Assembly: GCF_037975245.1 (NCBI RefSeq)
Contig: NC_092581.1
Location: 19,554,303 to 19,618,302 of the forward strand
DNA from: Apostichopus japonicus
Lineage: Eukaryota; Echinodermata; Holothuroidea; Aspidochirotida; Stichopodidae
Reading direction: 5' to 3'
DNA length: 64,000 nt
The notes beneath the pieces were generated by a model, which was given only the letters and a program-made list of their open reading frames with translations, had not been told where the DNA came from and ran no database searches. Each line of letters begins with the position of its first letter. Position 1 is the first letter of the stretch. Both the position numbers and the translations under genes were made by a program. This document shows, piece by piece, positions 1 through 12,330 of the stretch.

Positions 1-2301
1 CGACGGCACTTGCTTTGAAGGGAGAGCCAATGTCAAAATATTTACATTGCGTCTTCAATGAACTGAACAGAACAGCATTTCAAGGAACGGTAGCCAACGT
101 AGAATGGAATGCTAGGAATTTAATCTGGTACTGAAAAGCCTGTCCAATGGAATTGCTCGGTTTTACATTGAAAGTGCTCAAAATCCCACCTCTTTTCCTG
201 TTGGTTCAACCCAACCTGGACGAAGATCATTATGTTGCATTACACTCCCACCCCCTTGCCCTCCTCCTCCCCCTACCACTTCCTTCACAACCTCCATCCC
301 CATTCACGCGCCCCATCCGTCCACAGATATCACATCCAGACCAAGATCCATATACTTCCCTGTCGAGGACTTCGGTCAGGTAGTTCGGCTTACGGTTACA
401 TGGAAAAGTATGATTTGTGTACGCACATGATATATGAGTATATATTTTTGGAAACCTTATAAGTTTCATAGAGTGGTAGTTTCTTCTGAGATTAGACTGC
501 GCAAGTGATGACGTCATTGGTGGTAGGTAGTATGCCTGTGCTTGAGATATTGGAGTCTTGAAGTACATAAAAGCAACTGATTGACTGATTTTTGCCCTTT
601 AATTATATTTCAAAATAGTTTTGTAAATATTTCCCGTCACCCTTGAGCCTACATTTCGCTTCTTGAAATGACCACAGTTCAATAGCTAATCAACGGAACT
701 CTTGGTTGTCATGGAGATTATGTAAAATATCACAGAGTACAAATGTCCCGAAGCTATACGCTACAGAGACAGTGCATTGACACAGAAGCTTCGGATCCGT
801 TTTAAAATACAACTTATGATATAACTACGATATATAAACACTGAGGTTTAAAATGTGAACACCCTTGAAATTAACATTCCATGTCTTGGAGAAGGAAGGT
901 TCTGAAATCTTTGGGGATGGGCGCAGAGAGCCAACGGGTTTTGGTGACCCTTCCCCAGAAGAATTGGTGTGGGTGCCTAACCAGTGATTTTAGCAACCTA
1001 GTTTTTTTTTTCATAGTAGGGGCTACGTGTGATTATTCAATACTATATTTTCAATGGGGAATGTACATCACCCAACCCCTTTTCAACCCCAGTGAACAAA
1101 ATATTTAAAGTTGTGACACGCACAAAAGTGCGCGTAGACCTCATTACATACATAATTAATTGCCTGACTATACCTCACAATGCATCATTTGTACGTATAA
1201 TTGTTTAACCTCTTCTGGGGGAAATCCCCCAGACCCCCGCCCGAATTGTGAGTCGACTCCAAGGGACACTCCGCCCCCTGTTTGAACTCCTGGATCCGCT
1301 CAAACACACAAAAGGGGGAGTAAGTGATCACCAAAGTTACTAAAAATGCCAAAACGTCTCACAAAATCTCGCAAGCTTACAACAAATCATTTCTAACATT
1401 ATTTGACCATTTATAATTGTGGAACTTTGTACTACTAAGTTATGATAGCAATATGCACCCAATTTCGACAGGGCCGTACCTCTCTGAATTTCGGTACCCT
1501 CGGGCAAGTTTTACTATGTCGTCTGGACCTTAATAGACCTCACTGACCCTGCAGTCATTTGGAATATGAGGGCCGGTTGTAGTATATATGACTTGAGAGG
1601 CTCAATTCAGTTTTCAAACAGTGTCGAGTGTATTTGTAACTTAGAAAACTTATTGAAGAAAATACGATATTACTACTTTCTTTCCGTTATGGCTTATGTT
1701 TTCTGTATATTATTACAACGCATTTGAAACCATTATTGTGATGTTAGAGAGAATTAACCGTGAAACGTTAAATTAGTCGTTAAATTGTAATAGACTAGTA
1801 ATCATTCTTGGTCTGATGAAATGAAAAAGAGAGGGAAAATATTCGATAAATAATGCCAGTCCATCTTGAAGAAGAAGCTAATACTTATAAATTCCATCAA
1901 ACATCCACCAAACGTGAACAAAACGTCTTGGGTTTTTTTAAAGGGCGAGTGAATGGGGGGGGGGTATATTTAGTTCACAATAACCACGTTTGTGTCACCC
2001 TTCCAATTGTTGCCGTATCTAATGACCTATAAGACTGATTTATATCTTGTTGTATTTTTGTCTCCTTTGTTTCATTTTTGGATACTTTGCTAGATTTGAA
2101 AACGAAATTTACTCAAGAATACCTTCCCATTGGCCTAGAAAATGTAAATAAGATCACTATAGAAGCAATTGCTGTTTGGTTGCTCGTTGTTTTCAAGCCC
2201 CAAACTTGTTGTCAAAGGCAAACGTTACTTTCATATAGTAAAGAATGAAAAAACTAAAACAAACATAAGCTAAGAAGAGACATGGAGAGAAAGAGACTTA
2301 C
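1..2301. other. No supported gene
   Basis: AT-rich non-coding sequence with short poly-C/poly-G relics of mobile elements (for example CTCCTGGATCCGCTC near 1289). A plus-strand frame open from the window edge to a stop at 138 is too short to call. Confidence 0.6.
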
Positions 2302-2447
2302 CTGAAATATTAAAATACTTTTCTTCTTTGTGGTTTCTCCCCCAAAAATGTCGTTTTTCAAAATATCATCTGTATCCAAGTATTTCTTAATACTGGTTTT
2401 CTTCTGTGACTTAACTTTCTCAGAAGTGAAAAGTCCTGACCGCTTTT
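2302..2447 (-). CDS. Isolated candidate coding exon, lysine-rich, unrecognised
   Basis: Strong splice signals (acceptor gtttcttctgtag, donor TTTCAG|gtaagt) enclose 146 nt with one open frame of 48 codons, for example KSQKKTSIKKYLDTDDI and NDIFGGETTKKK. The lysine-rich, acidic-patched composition suggests a nuclear or disordered segment, but I recognise no family. It lies 18 kb beyond the 3' end of copy L, so it belongs to another minus-strand gene if it is real. The CpG-rich island 1.5 kb upstream could be that gene's promoter. Confidence 0.4.
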
Positions 2448-3261
2448 CTACAGAAGAAACCGATCAACAGTTTTAGTCAACTTTGTCCAAGGGATTTGAA
2501 AAGAAAAAATTGAAATAACAAACACACAGACATACACGACAACGTTATCGAATCCGGCGTGCACAGACAGGTAAGGTGAAATAATTCTATGAATCAAATA
2601 CTTCTGGTCATTGTTTCTGCTTTCACGACGAGTCTCTCATTGTCATGCCCGTTTGCTTCTTTTAAAGAGTTTTGTACAAAGTTGATATATATCGGGCAAA
2701 GCCGATTGATAAGTTCCGAGGGTTTGACAGTTTTCAGTGTTTAGTGAAAGGGCAACCAAGCACTTCTGATTGAAAACATTTCAATAATAGCAGTTATATA
2801 TATTTATATTTTAAAAAGAAGAAGAAGGAGATGAGAGAAAGAAACTCGGCTATCCTTGTTGATGTAGATCAAGCTCCGCCTCTCAAATGTGAGTAGGTAG
2901 TTTATCCTGGTAAAGATAAGCTCCTCTTTGGTGTGTTACCGACAACTCTCGGCATTTAAGATCTTGATGTAAACAGATAGATACAGGGTTTATAACTACT
3001 TTAGTTCGGTCGGGTAGATCGGTTTGGACTATAACATTGATGGAAACAAAACTGAGTAATCACGTGCACGCGTAGAGTAAGTCTTAGAGATCGAGAGATG
3101 GACGTGTTCAACTAAGAATTAAAGGGAGGCTTTAAATTTCCCCCGGCTCTAACATTATAATGGAGATCACTCGAGACGTTTTCACGTTATGGCAAGATGG
3201 ATTACTTGATCAGTAGTTTTTGCGTAAATGGGTGTGTGTTTGTGTGTCTGTGTCGTGGTGG

Positions 3262-3395
3262 TTAGAAGGTTAGGAGAGGTATTGGGTCGCGTAGTGGTTG
3301 TGGTCAGGGTAGGGTTGGGATTGGGGTTTTGGTTCGGGATAAGGGTTAGAGGTCAGGGGGTAGGGGCAGGGTAGGGTTAGGGATGAGGGTCGCGG
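3262..3395. repeat. Degenerate telomere-like G-rich tract
   Basis: Scattered AGGGTTAG/GGTTAGGG/GGGTAGGG motifs within a GT-rich stretch; resembles a decayed interstitial TTAGGG array. Confidence 0.45.
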
Positions 3396-3939
3396 AATAT
3401 GATGTCTGTTCAACGTCAGGAGTCACGATTTGGAAGAGCGCATTCATATTGGGTTAGCAGTGACTACCGATTACGTAATAAATAGAGTTAGCTACTCGAA
3501 GTCCTTAACACCATCCTAATCCACCCCACTCGCTTCCCGACAACGCGATTTCTTTTCTCTGCTCTGTACTGTAAATTTGGTGTGTTGGTGGTGTAAGAGC
3601 TGGTGTCATGAAGGTAGTGTTGATGTGGTGTTGTCGTTACTGCTAGTTATTTTCATTGCAGAGAGGAGGATCATGGGAACAAATTATTATGTCGTAATGA
3701 GAATATGTAGTGGAAAGGAGACTTACATAGCTAACAAGAATTATCGAAACAATGTACAGTTTGATACAGAAATGTTTTAAATTACGTTAGGTGTGATGCA
3801 AATGTAGGCTTTACTATACACAAAACAAACATGCATGGTTAGCGGTATGTACTAACGTTACCCGTATATTACAAAATAAAGCTATGCAGTGGACTAAAAT
3901 CAAAAATAAATTCAACTATTTGCACCTATAATGTCAAAC

Positions 3940-4210
3940 TTTCGGAGTGAACCTTCGTCGACTTTCGCGTACCGGCTCTTTAAAACGTGTTACGTTCACG
4001 GGAGCTTCGTACGTAGCGACCCCGCCTCGCATCGGCTCTAATGGTCCGTGGGGGAGCCGAGCCGCCGCTGGTAGCTCGGAAAATCGTCGGCGAAGATCAG
4101 AGGAATGCTTGACAAGAACCATGGGTCGTGCTCAAGAGGCTTCGGTAGCTACCACTTCAAACGACTCAACAAATCTGTCCAACAAAGCCGGTGCACTTCC
4201 GATTTGACGG
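3940..4210. promoter_or_regulatory. CpG-rich island with overlapping short open frames
   Basis: Markedly rich in CpG compared with the AT-rich, CpG-poor surroundings. Open frames overlap on both strands (plus 3947-4207, 86 codons; minus 4122-3934, 62 codons), neither recognisable. It may be an unmethylated promoter or first exon of a neighbouring gene, possibly that of the exon at 2302-2447. Direction is unresolved. Confidence 0.35.
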
Positions 4211-4299
4211 AGAAGTGTAAGGAACTGTTACTATGTTTCTCTCCCACGCTTCGTGAAAAACTGAATGGGGCTTGGCCCTTTAAAGGTGAAGTCGGGTAA

Positions 4300-7200
4300 C
4301 AAAAATAAGTCAAAAAGTGGAAAGGCAAATTTATAAAACCTATGGAGCCGTTTGCAAATTTTGTCTACTGTTTTCATAATATTTTCAGTTCTCGAAGACA
4401 TTTTTGTTGTTTTCAGAACATAAAGAACTACAGTACTCAAAATGGTGACCTTGTAATTGAACTAATTACTTCCCTTGTCCCCACAACATGCTTCACCCTA
4501 ACCCAACCCCTCACCCAACGTACAACCTCCACCCCCCCGCCCACCTCCCCCAACTTCCGCGCCACCAACAACGAACGTGAATACAAAACATTAATATTGA
4601 TTCCTTGTTTTTAGTGTTTGCAAGCATACGGACTCTACTGTGAAAATCTACTGTGCTTTCAAAAAACAAACTTTTTTTTTACACAATAACCGCATGCAAT
4701 AAAACTAAGTTAAAAGGCACATTTTGTTGTTTCTTGGAAATGAATCTTGAGTAAACCTTTAATAATTAACTGTATTTTAATGAGATTATGAAAAGGAACA
4801 AATATCATGTTTGCTGAACCAAATGGCGGTTCCTTTAAATCACGTTATAACTATGTATGGGAACTAAATCGGTGTGGTTACTTGTGTCATATACTCATTG
4901 TAAATTCACCTGTGGAGTTCTAGAGCCTAAAGGCATAATTAGGCTTTTCGCCCTTCCGAACCACGTGATTTATGGCCAAGTCCACAACAAAACCATTCCG
5001 AAAAACTCATTATGCTGTCGAACCTTCCTTTTGGCATAATATTTTTTGCAGATAACAATCAACTTATGTAAAAAAAAAAAAATCAAAAAAAAATTGAAAC
5101 GAATAATTCTGTCGTTGTCTTTTGGTTGAAATATCATATCATGTCATAAATATTAAACAGTTTTGTAAGGTATATAGAATCTGGAAGTTTATCTTTGATA
5201 GCCCACCCAACCCACACCTCCCGTCCGGTTGTACTTGTAATATGGATAGCTTATCCAGAGGGACAAGATTATGACTGAAGGTCGAAGAAGTGGGTTTGAA
5301 AGGTCGAAGAAGTGGGTTTGAAAGGTGGAGAGTCAATTCACTGGAATTCGCTTTAAATTAGGTCTAAAATTATAGGCTTACACGCACTGATGTTCTAATA
5401 ACAAATTTGACGGTACCTTTTTGACTGGGTTGAAAAGCGCTGGGCGGCGGGAGGGAGGGGGGTTGGTTGGTTGTATAGGTGGGGCTTATGAGTCCCACCC
5501 CTGGATCCGCGCTTGTTTACCGCTACAATTGGCTCGATGATGAAAACAATAAACGTCATTGTGAGAATTTAGGTATAAACATGGTCCAAGAAAGACTGTT
5601 AGCCTATACTATCCGTGTCATCAGTAATATTCCACTGCACACGAACAATAACAACAACGACGGCAACCAAAACAAATAAACAAACGAAATCACTTAGATA
5701 ATATAAATAATTGTGTATGATTATCAAAAATTTATGGAATGTTTCTAAAAGTGCATTAGCTTTTCAGTCTTTTTTGCTTTCCTTTTTTTCTTTCCTTATT
5801 TAAATTATGAAAACGTAAATGGTCAATATGGACATCCGTATACCTTATATTTTTCGACCCATCGCAATAATCCCGGTTGTGATGATATGCCGATACACAA
5901 GGAAACCCCGCGGTGTTGACAAGTAGTGTTCTACGAAACAGCCCATTAACTTGTTGGTTTTTGTAAATCTATTCGGCATTTAGCTTGTCAAGGATCGGCA
6001 TTTTTCTTCTCGGACTTGACAGGGGATCAATAGATTTTAACAGTGACACACTTTGGAAAATGCGGTTATTGACAAGACGGCGAGGTGCTCGTGAAACGTC
6101 TTACCATGAATTAGAAACGACTGCTATTTCAAACCTTCCGCGGTCTCTCTTCAAAGTTTACTAATGAGTTAATGGACCCCCTTACCACCGTGTCGTCTGC
6201 ATATACGACGAGATACTGAGACAAGGATCTTAGTCTTGACAGCATTGTTTGTCTGGTACTCTAGGACGTGAGAAAAAGGGGAAAAACACTGCCACAATTG
6301 GTAACCCAAGAAATAGACCCAAATAATACACGGGGGTGAAATAACCAGTTTTTATTGGCTAAGATTTATATGTTCTAAAAATGTGTTTAAACATTTTAAC
6401 GTATATCTTTGATATAAATGATAACGTACAAAGGTTATATGTTTTTGGTAGAATTTTGAGGTTGAAAAAAAAACACTGGATAGGAACATTGATTTGTTGA
6501 ACAAGAACCGAGAACTAGGAAGTTATTTCAACGGTCATAATTATGTAGGCTACACTGTAGATATGTACCGTCATTCCCTCTTGTGAACCCTGTATCACCA
6601 CACCAAATTCAGAAACGAAGAGGATTGGGTTTTCTACGTTTCAGTAAGGCTCCCAAAAGCCGACTCACAGAGCAGGGAATGTATTATTGAATTTGAAACA
6701 TTTTTTGTCATTTTCCTTTTGAATCAGTTGATATAGTTATACCCCACACTTAAATCATGAAGAATTAAACAGCTTCGACCAGCCCCGGTCGATTGTTATA
6801 TTGATGGCAGAAATTAATGAAACAAACAAACGAAGTATATAGGCTAGGCTAGATATATCTATTACTTGGAAGTGTGTTTAGGTCTATATGCTAAATGTTA
6901 ACGCTTGTTGCCGGCCGATAGTGCAGTAATAAGATCCTTTCCTAAGACTTTAACAATATTTTGTGACATTAATAGAACATTACACCAATGAAATGTCAGT
7001 TCAAAGGTACTTTTGTTAGCGAGACTATAACTATATGCTGTTGAAAATCAACTGCTGGGAATATAAAATAACTCAATTTAGATCGCGTTTATTGTATCCG
7101 ATTGATCCCGTCAAAGACCCGTCAGTCCGTCTTTCTCACGTGTATACTACGGAGTACCTTCTACACCTGCTAGTAGAAGTCTGCGGCAGACAATTATTTA

Positions 7201-8689
7201 AAAAAATGATAAATATCTTGACTGATCCGAGAGTGGCCCCTCAAAAGTAGGATTTCTTCCAAAAATGAAAGAATTGATCTAACAGGTATAAACAGTCAAT
7301 CCGCATTACGGGTACGTGGCTAGATGATGTCATTATGCATAGACTTGATTAAGTCTGCCAGGCTTAATATGTGTGATATAACACTGAAACTGTGAATATC
7401 CCAAACGGAATAAATATTTGTCTAAGCTGCTGTATGGTGAACTTAGTTGTTCACCACACAAGCTGACAAGAGTCTCTGTCACATCAGGGAGTAGTTATGG
7501 AACAACTCCCTGGTCACATTCAGCTATAACCTGGTAACAATAGCTTGCGATTGATTCGCCATTCATGAAAGCATGTGAACTGATAACACACTATATTAGT
7601 TGCAAGCCGCATGTGTTCAACATGAGTATCAACAATGAGCCTTATTCCAATACAATAATGTCATGAGACTTTACACTCAAATAGGTCGCATTACTCAATT
7701 CATAAATTGATATGAAACAGCAGCAGTCCTTAAACCCCATTGTTAAGTTTCTGATTCTTGCCTCTATCCATAGGAGGGCGACACGGTTTCACCCTTCGAT
7801 AAATACCCTTTTAGTGAGTTACTTTATCAAAATAATCAGTATACAGGGCTTGTGATGTCCTTAACCGGGTCGTATGTAATACAGTAAATTGTGGGGGAGT
7901 AAAATTAGAACAATCCAAAATAGAACCTGTAATGTGAACCAGGTGAAGGCAGGTACCCTGGGTTGCCCCTAATGATCGGGATATTCTAGTTTAAGGTTAA
8001 GTCGTCGATCTGTGACACGCATGGTTATTAAAATGCAATTGATAACTTGAAAAATGAGGCGGCCTACTTTGTCAAGAGAAATGTTTGGTATTGCTATATA
8101 GTTTGGATCTCAGTAGCCTATACGCTGCCATGTATATCTGCCTTTGTTCTGAGGCCAGCTGACAATGTGATGGAACCGCCCGTGGTTTTCGTATGACGCT
8201 TATGGGATACCTCGTCCCACCGCGCGTGACGTCATCAATGAATATGGGGGGATGCTTGGAAACATACTTGAGTTCTGTCGACGATCATGCATCGTAAATG
8301 AGTGTTTTGTTGTTGGTGTTGAAAACTTGCCCTTCAAGAATCAGCGGTCCATCCATTGAAAGTGGCTGGACTTCTTAGTCTATAGATTAGCCTGCTCAGA
8401 TGCAACCCAACCCAAACATAGGAAACAACACAAAAACAACACAAACATATAGGAAAATGCAAGATGCTATATATAGACTGAAATTAGCATGTTCACAATG
8501 CTTTACAAATTTGCCAACGACAAATGGTGTTGCATGACATTTCTTTGGGTTCTATGTTGTTGATGTGGAGATAACAGAACAATGTTTTGGTACACGTTAT
8601 TATAATTTGTAAAAACAATGGATTATCATTTACATTTTGCTCTTTCCATATATGGTAAAGACATACTGTCACCCATAAAAATATTGAAG
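4300..8689. other. No supported gene
   Basis: Only unrecognisable short open frames. It holds a 23-bp direct duplication (about 5276-5325), a transposon-end relic (CCTGGATCCGCG near 5501) and the 28-bp palindrome at 7485. Confidence 0.6.
7485..7512. mobile_element. 28-bp palindromic micro-insertion, copy 1
   Basis: CAGGGAGTAGTT, ATGG, AACAACTCCCTG: 12-bp arms with one mismatch around a 4-bp loop. Flanked by the exact 7-bp direct repeat GTCACAT (7478-7484 and 7513-7519). Confidence 0.6.
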
Positions 8690-9783
8690 TTGAAAGGCAT
8701 AATTTCCTCAAGTACAATATGTTAAAGTTATACTCCACCAAGCATAAATTAAAGGCATATTCCCACCAATCAAAATATTTGAAAGGCACATTTTCGTCGA
8801 ATACAACATGTTAAAGTTATACTCCACCAAGCATATCATATTAAAGGCATACTCCCGGGAACCAATCAACATATATGAAAGCTATACTTTCACCAATCAA
8901 AATTTGTGAAACCATACTCCGACCAAATAAAATATGTGAAAATTATACATTCGTCAAGCGTAATATTCCACCAAGCATATCATGTTACAGGCATGCTTTC
9001 GTCAAGCATGTTAAAGTTATCCTCCACAAGTGTAAATTGTTAAAGGCATATATTGGCACCGAAGATGACGCGATAAACGTATACTACCACCCAGCATAAC
9101 AGGCATCCTCACACCCAGCATAACAAGTTAAAGGCATCCTCACACCCAGCATAACAGGTTAAAGGCATCCTCACACCCAGCATAACAGGTTAAAGGCATC
9201 CTCACACCCAGCATAACAGGTTAAAGGCATCCTCACACCCAGCATAACAGGTTAAAGGCATCCTCACACCCAGCATAACAGGTTAAAGGCATCCTCACAC
9301 CCAGCATAACAGGTTAAAGGCATCCTCACACCCAGCATAACAGGTTAAAGGCATCCTCACACCCAGCATAACAGGTTAAAGGCATCCTCACACCCAGCAT
9401 AACAGGTTAAAGGCATCCTCCCACTCAGCATAACAGGTTAGAGGCATCCTTCCACCATGTATAACATGTTAGAGGCATCCTCCCAACCCTTCATAACAGG
9501 GAAGAGGCATCCTCCCACCCAGGATAACAGGTTAGTTAAATGCATCCTCCCACCCATCATAACATGTTAAAGGCATCCTCCCCACCACCATAACAAGATA
9601 GGGGCATCCTCCCACCCAGCATATCAGGTTAAGGCATCCTCCCACCATATATAACATGTTGAATGTATACTTTCGCCGAGTATAACATATTAAAGGCATC
9701 CTCCCACCCAGCATTACTGTTAAATTCATACTCTCGCTGAGGCATAACATGTTGATAGGCATCATACTTTCATGAAGCATAAT
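8690..9783. repeat. 31-bp minisatellite with a homogenised core
   Basis: Unit approximately AAAGGCATCCTCACACCCAG plus CATAACAGGTT. Units at about 9090-9440 are almost identical; those on both sides are increasingly diverged, with indels. Confidence 0.9.
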
Positions 9784-11096
9784 GAGACTATAAGCTAAAA
9801 TCCGCCCACATGAAACTAAATTTGAACCGTGATTGAGATGGCGTTAAAGTTTCAGTAGACGAATTATATCTATAACATAATTTCACAAATCAAAAAACAC
9901 TGTATAGCGTGTGTGCGTATTATTTTCTTCAAGCGTTTTATATGTATTCCCTAGAGGTCATACAAAGGTATGGGAATAATTTGAAGGTACATAATTTCAT
10001 TCTTTTGTCTTTTCTATTTTTCATCTGGTTCTCGTGTCGAATTGGTTTAATCTAAAACAATAAATAACCGGTAACATAAAGGACACGGAAGTACAGTTGA
10101 CCTGTTATTACAGGGGCGGTATGGATCAATATACTAGTTACTGTACACCCCCCCCCCCCCCAATGGATGAGGAGCAAGGCCTTTCGGATAACACCGACAA
10201 CAACTGCTTGCGGAAATTGTGAGCTTAAACAATTCTGCATAATTTCCCTTCTTTGATTACAGTTTCAAATATCCCTTTATAACTAAGGAGAACAAAGTTT
10301 AGTAATTGTACAGGTGTTTTTCGAATTTCGTTTTGCTTTTGTTTTTGAATTCGTTCCTGTTTACTTTAATTTTTGTTTTGTGGAGAATCCTCTCTTACTA
10401 GTTATGTATTGACGTCATAGAATAATGAAAACAACTTGTACCGGACGCAAGGCTTTAGCTCCTATTAGTTTAATAAAAGCATGGGAAGCACACCTGGATA
10501 AAGCTAGTCTTCCAGTGTCAAGTGAGCTGATCTCATGAGTAGGGGTTTAAGAGTGGTGGGAAGGGGGGGGGGCGGGAGGGTTGAAACAGCTATATTATAT
10601 TCGAGAGAGGACTTAATCTGTTATTGCCCGACCCAATCACACCCCAGATTCACAGATCTTCAAATGGGTGTTTTACATCATTCACTGACTGATGACCTTA
10701 ATGGGTTTTTTTAATTCATTGTTCGAATCCATGAACGGTAACTTTAACAACATTATTCTTCTGAGGTGATTCTTTCGTTCAATACCTTAGTCAGAATTCA
10801 AAAGTACACACACGCACACCCCCCCCCCCCCCTCCCAACAAACACACACAATTGTGTTCATCTTTGGTAACCTCGTATTTGTTATACCGTCATAAGGACG
10901 TCCTTTATCTCACAGATATATTTCTGTCACCTTATTTCGTAACCACATGCTGCACTCACACCACCCCTACCCTTCCCCTCTTCCCCTATCCGTAACCCAA
11001 CCTTACTCTCCCAGTTCCCCACATTTATATTGACAAAATCGGGAATCATTCTAGGAATTCGAAGGAAGAGAAATGAGTGTACACAGTTATGATACA
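9784..11096. other. No supported gene
   Basis: Unique-looking AT-rich sequence with poly-C or poly-G runs near 10149, 10565 and 10820. Nothing coding recognised. Confidence 0.6.
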
Positions 11097-11505
11097 CCTA
11101 CCCCCTACTCCACACCCTAACACACATACCCCACCCCAACACACATAGCCAACCCCAACACACATACCCCACCCGAACACACATACCCCACCCCAACACA
11201 CATAGCCCACCCCAACACACGTAATCCACCCCAACTCACACAGCCCACCGCAACACACATACCCCACCCAAACACACATACCCGACCGAACACACATAGC
11301 CCACCCCAACACACGTACCCACCCCAACTCACACAGCCCAACGCAACACACATACCCCACCCAAACACACATACCCGACCGAACACACATAGTCCACCCC
11401 AGCACACAACCCCACCCCACAGACATACCCCACCCCTCCCCACACACATACCCCACCCCAATACACATACCCCACCCAACACACATAGTCCACCCCAACA
11501 CACCT
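11097..11505. repeat. C/A-rich minisatellite (about 18-20 bp unit)
   Basis: Variants of CACCCCAACACACATAC repeated across some 400 bp, with a longer duplicated block (GCCCACCCCAACACACGTA regions near 11205 and 11300). The long minus-strand open frames here (Gly/Val/Cys/Met-rich) are repeat artefacts. Confidence 0.88.
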
Positions 11506-11858
11506 ATTGGTTACACTGCTGCAGTTGCATATTGCGATTGCACTATTCATTACCCCTACAAGTCAGCCTATTTATTCCTGGTGTCATGACGTACACATTG
11601 AGCCTTTTCGATGACCGTTGAACATAGCCTGGAGTGAGCCACGAATTACGCTGTAAACACAGGTGATCACCAGGCTGTACGAGAGCCTTTCTTTGACCTA
11701 TCACCCACCGGGCAGTTACGTCTCAAGGAAATACTAGTTATTGAATTAATTAAATGCTGCTGCACTTGCTTTAAGCTCATGGTCTTTACCAAGGCACACC
11801 TGGCATTTTTATTTCGTTCTTTATTTTTCCCTTTTACACTGTTATTTTAGCTCTATTA

Positions 11859-12330
11859 GCAAAGGGAATGTTCACCGACTTAACAAAGAGAATGTTCTCA
11901 CGACTAAACAAAGAGAATGCTCACACGACTTAACAAATAGAATGTTCACACGACTTGACAAATACAATGTTCACACGACTTAACAAATACAGTGTTCACA
12001 CGACTTAACAAAGAGAATGTTCACACGACTTAACAAAGAGAATGTTCACACGACTTAACGAAGAGAATGTTCACACGACTTAACAAAGAGAATGTTCACA
12101 CGACTTAGCAAATAGAATGTTCACACGACTTGACAAATAGAATGTTCACACGACTTGACAAATAGAATGTTCACACGACTTAACAAATACAGTGTTCACA
12201 CGACTTAACAAATACAGTGTTCACACGACTTAACAAATACAGTGTTTCACACGACTTAACAAAGAGAATGTTCACACGACTTAACAAAGAGAATGTTCAC
12301 ACGACTTAACAAAGAGAATGTTCACACGAG
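11859..12330. repeat. 25-bp minisatellite, about 19 copies
   Basis: Unit AATGTTCACACGACTTAACA plus AAGAG, with variants AATAG, AATAC and ACTTGACA arranged in runs, suggesting block duplication. Confidence 0.93.

Noticed and set aside
2-138. Plus-strand frame open from the window edge, ending in a stop
   Set aside because: Only about 44 codons, no recognisable motif and no visible splice acceptor; could be chance.
9090-9440. CRISPR-like array
   Set aside because: The repeats are contiguous 31-bp units without spacers, in a eukaryotic intron-rich context; an ordinary minisatellite.
11046-11550. Cys/Gly/Val-rich open frames on the minus strand
   Set aside because: Translations of the C/A-rich minisatellite; the repetition follows DNA units and not a protein motif.
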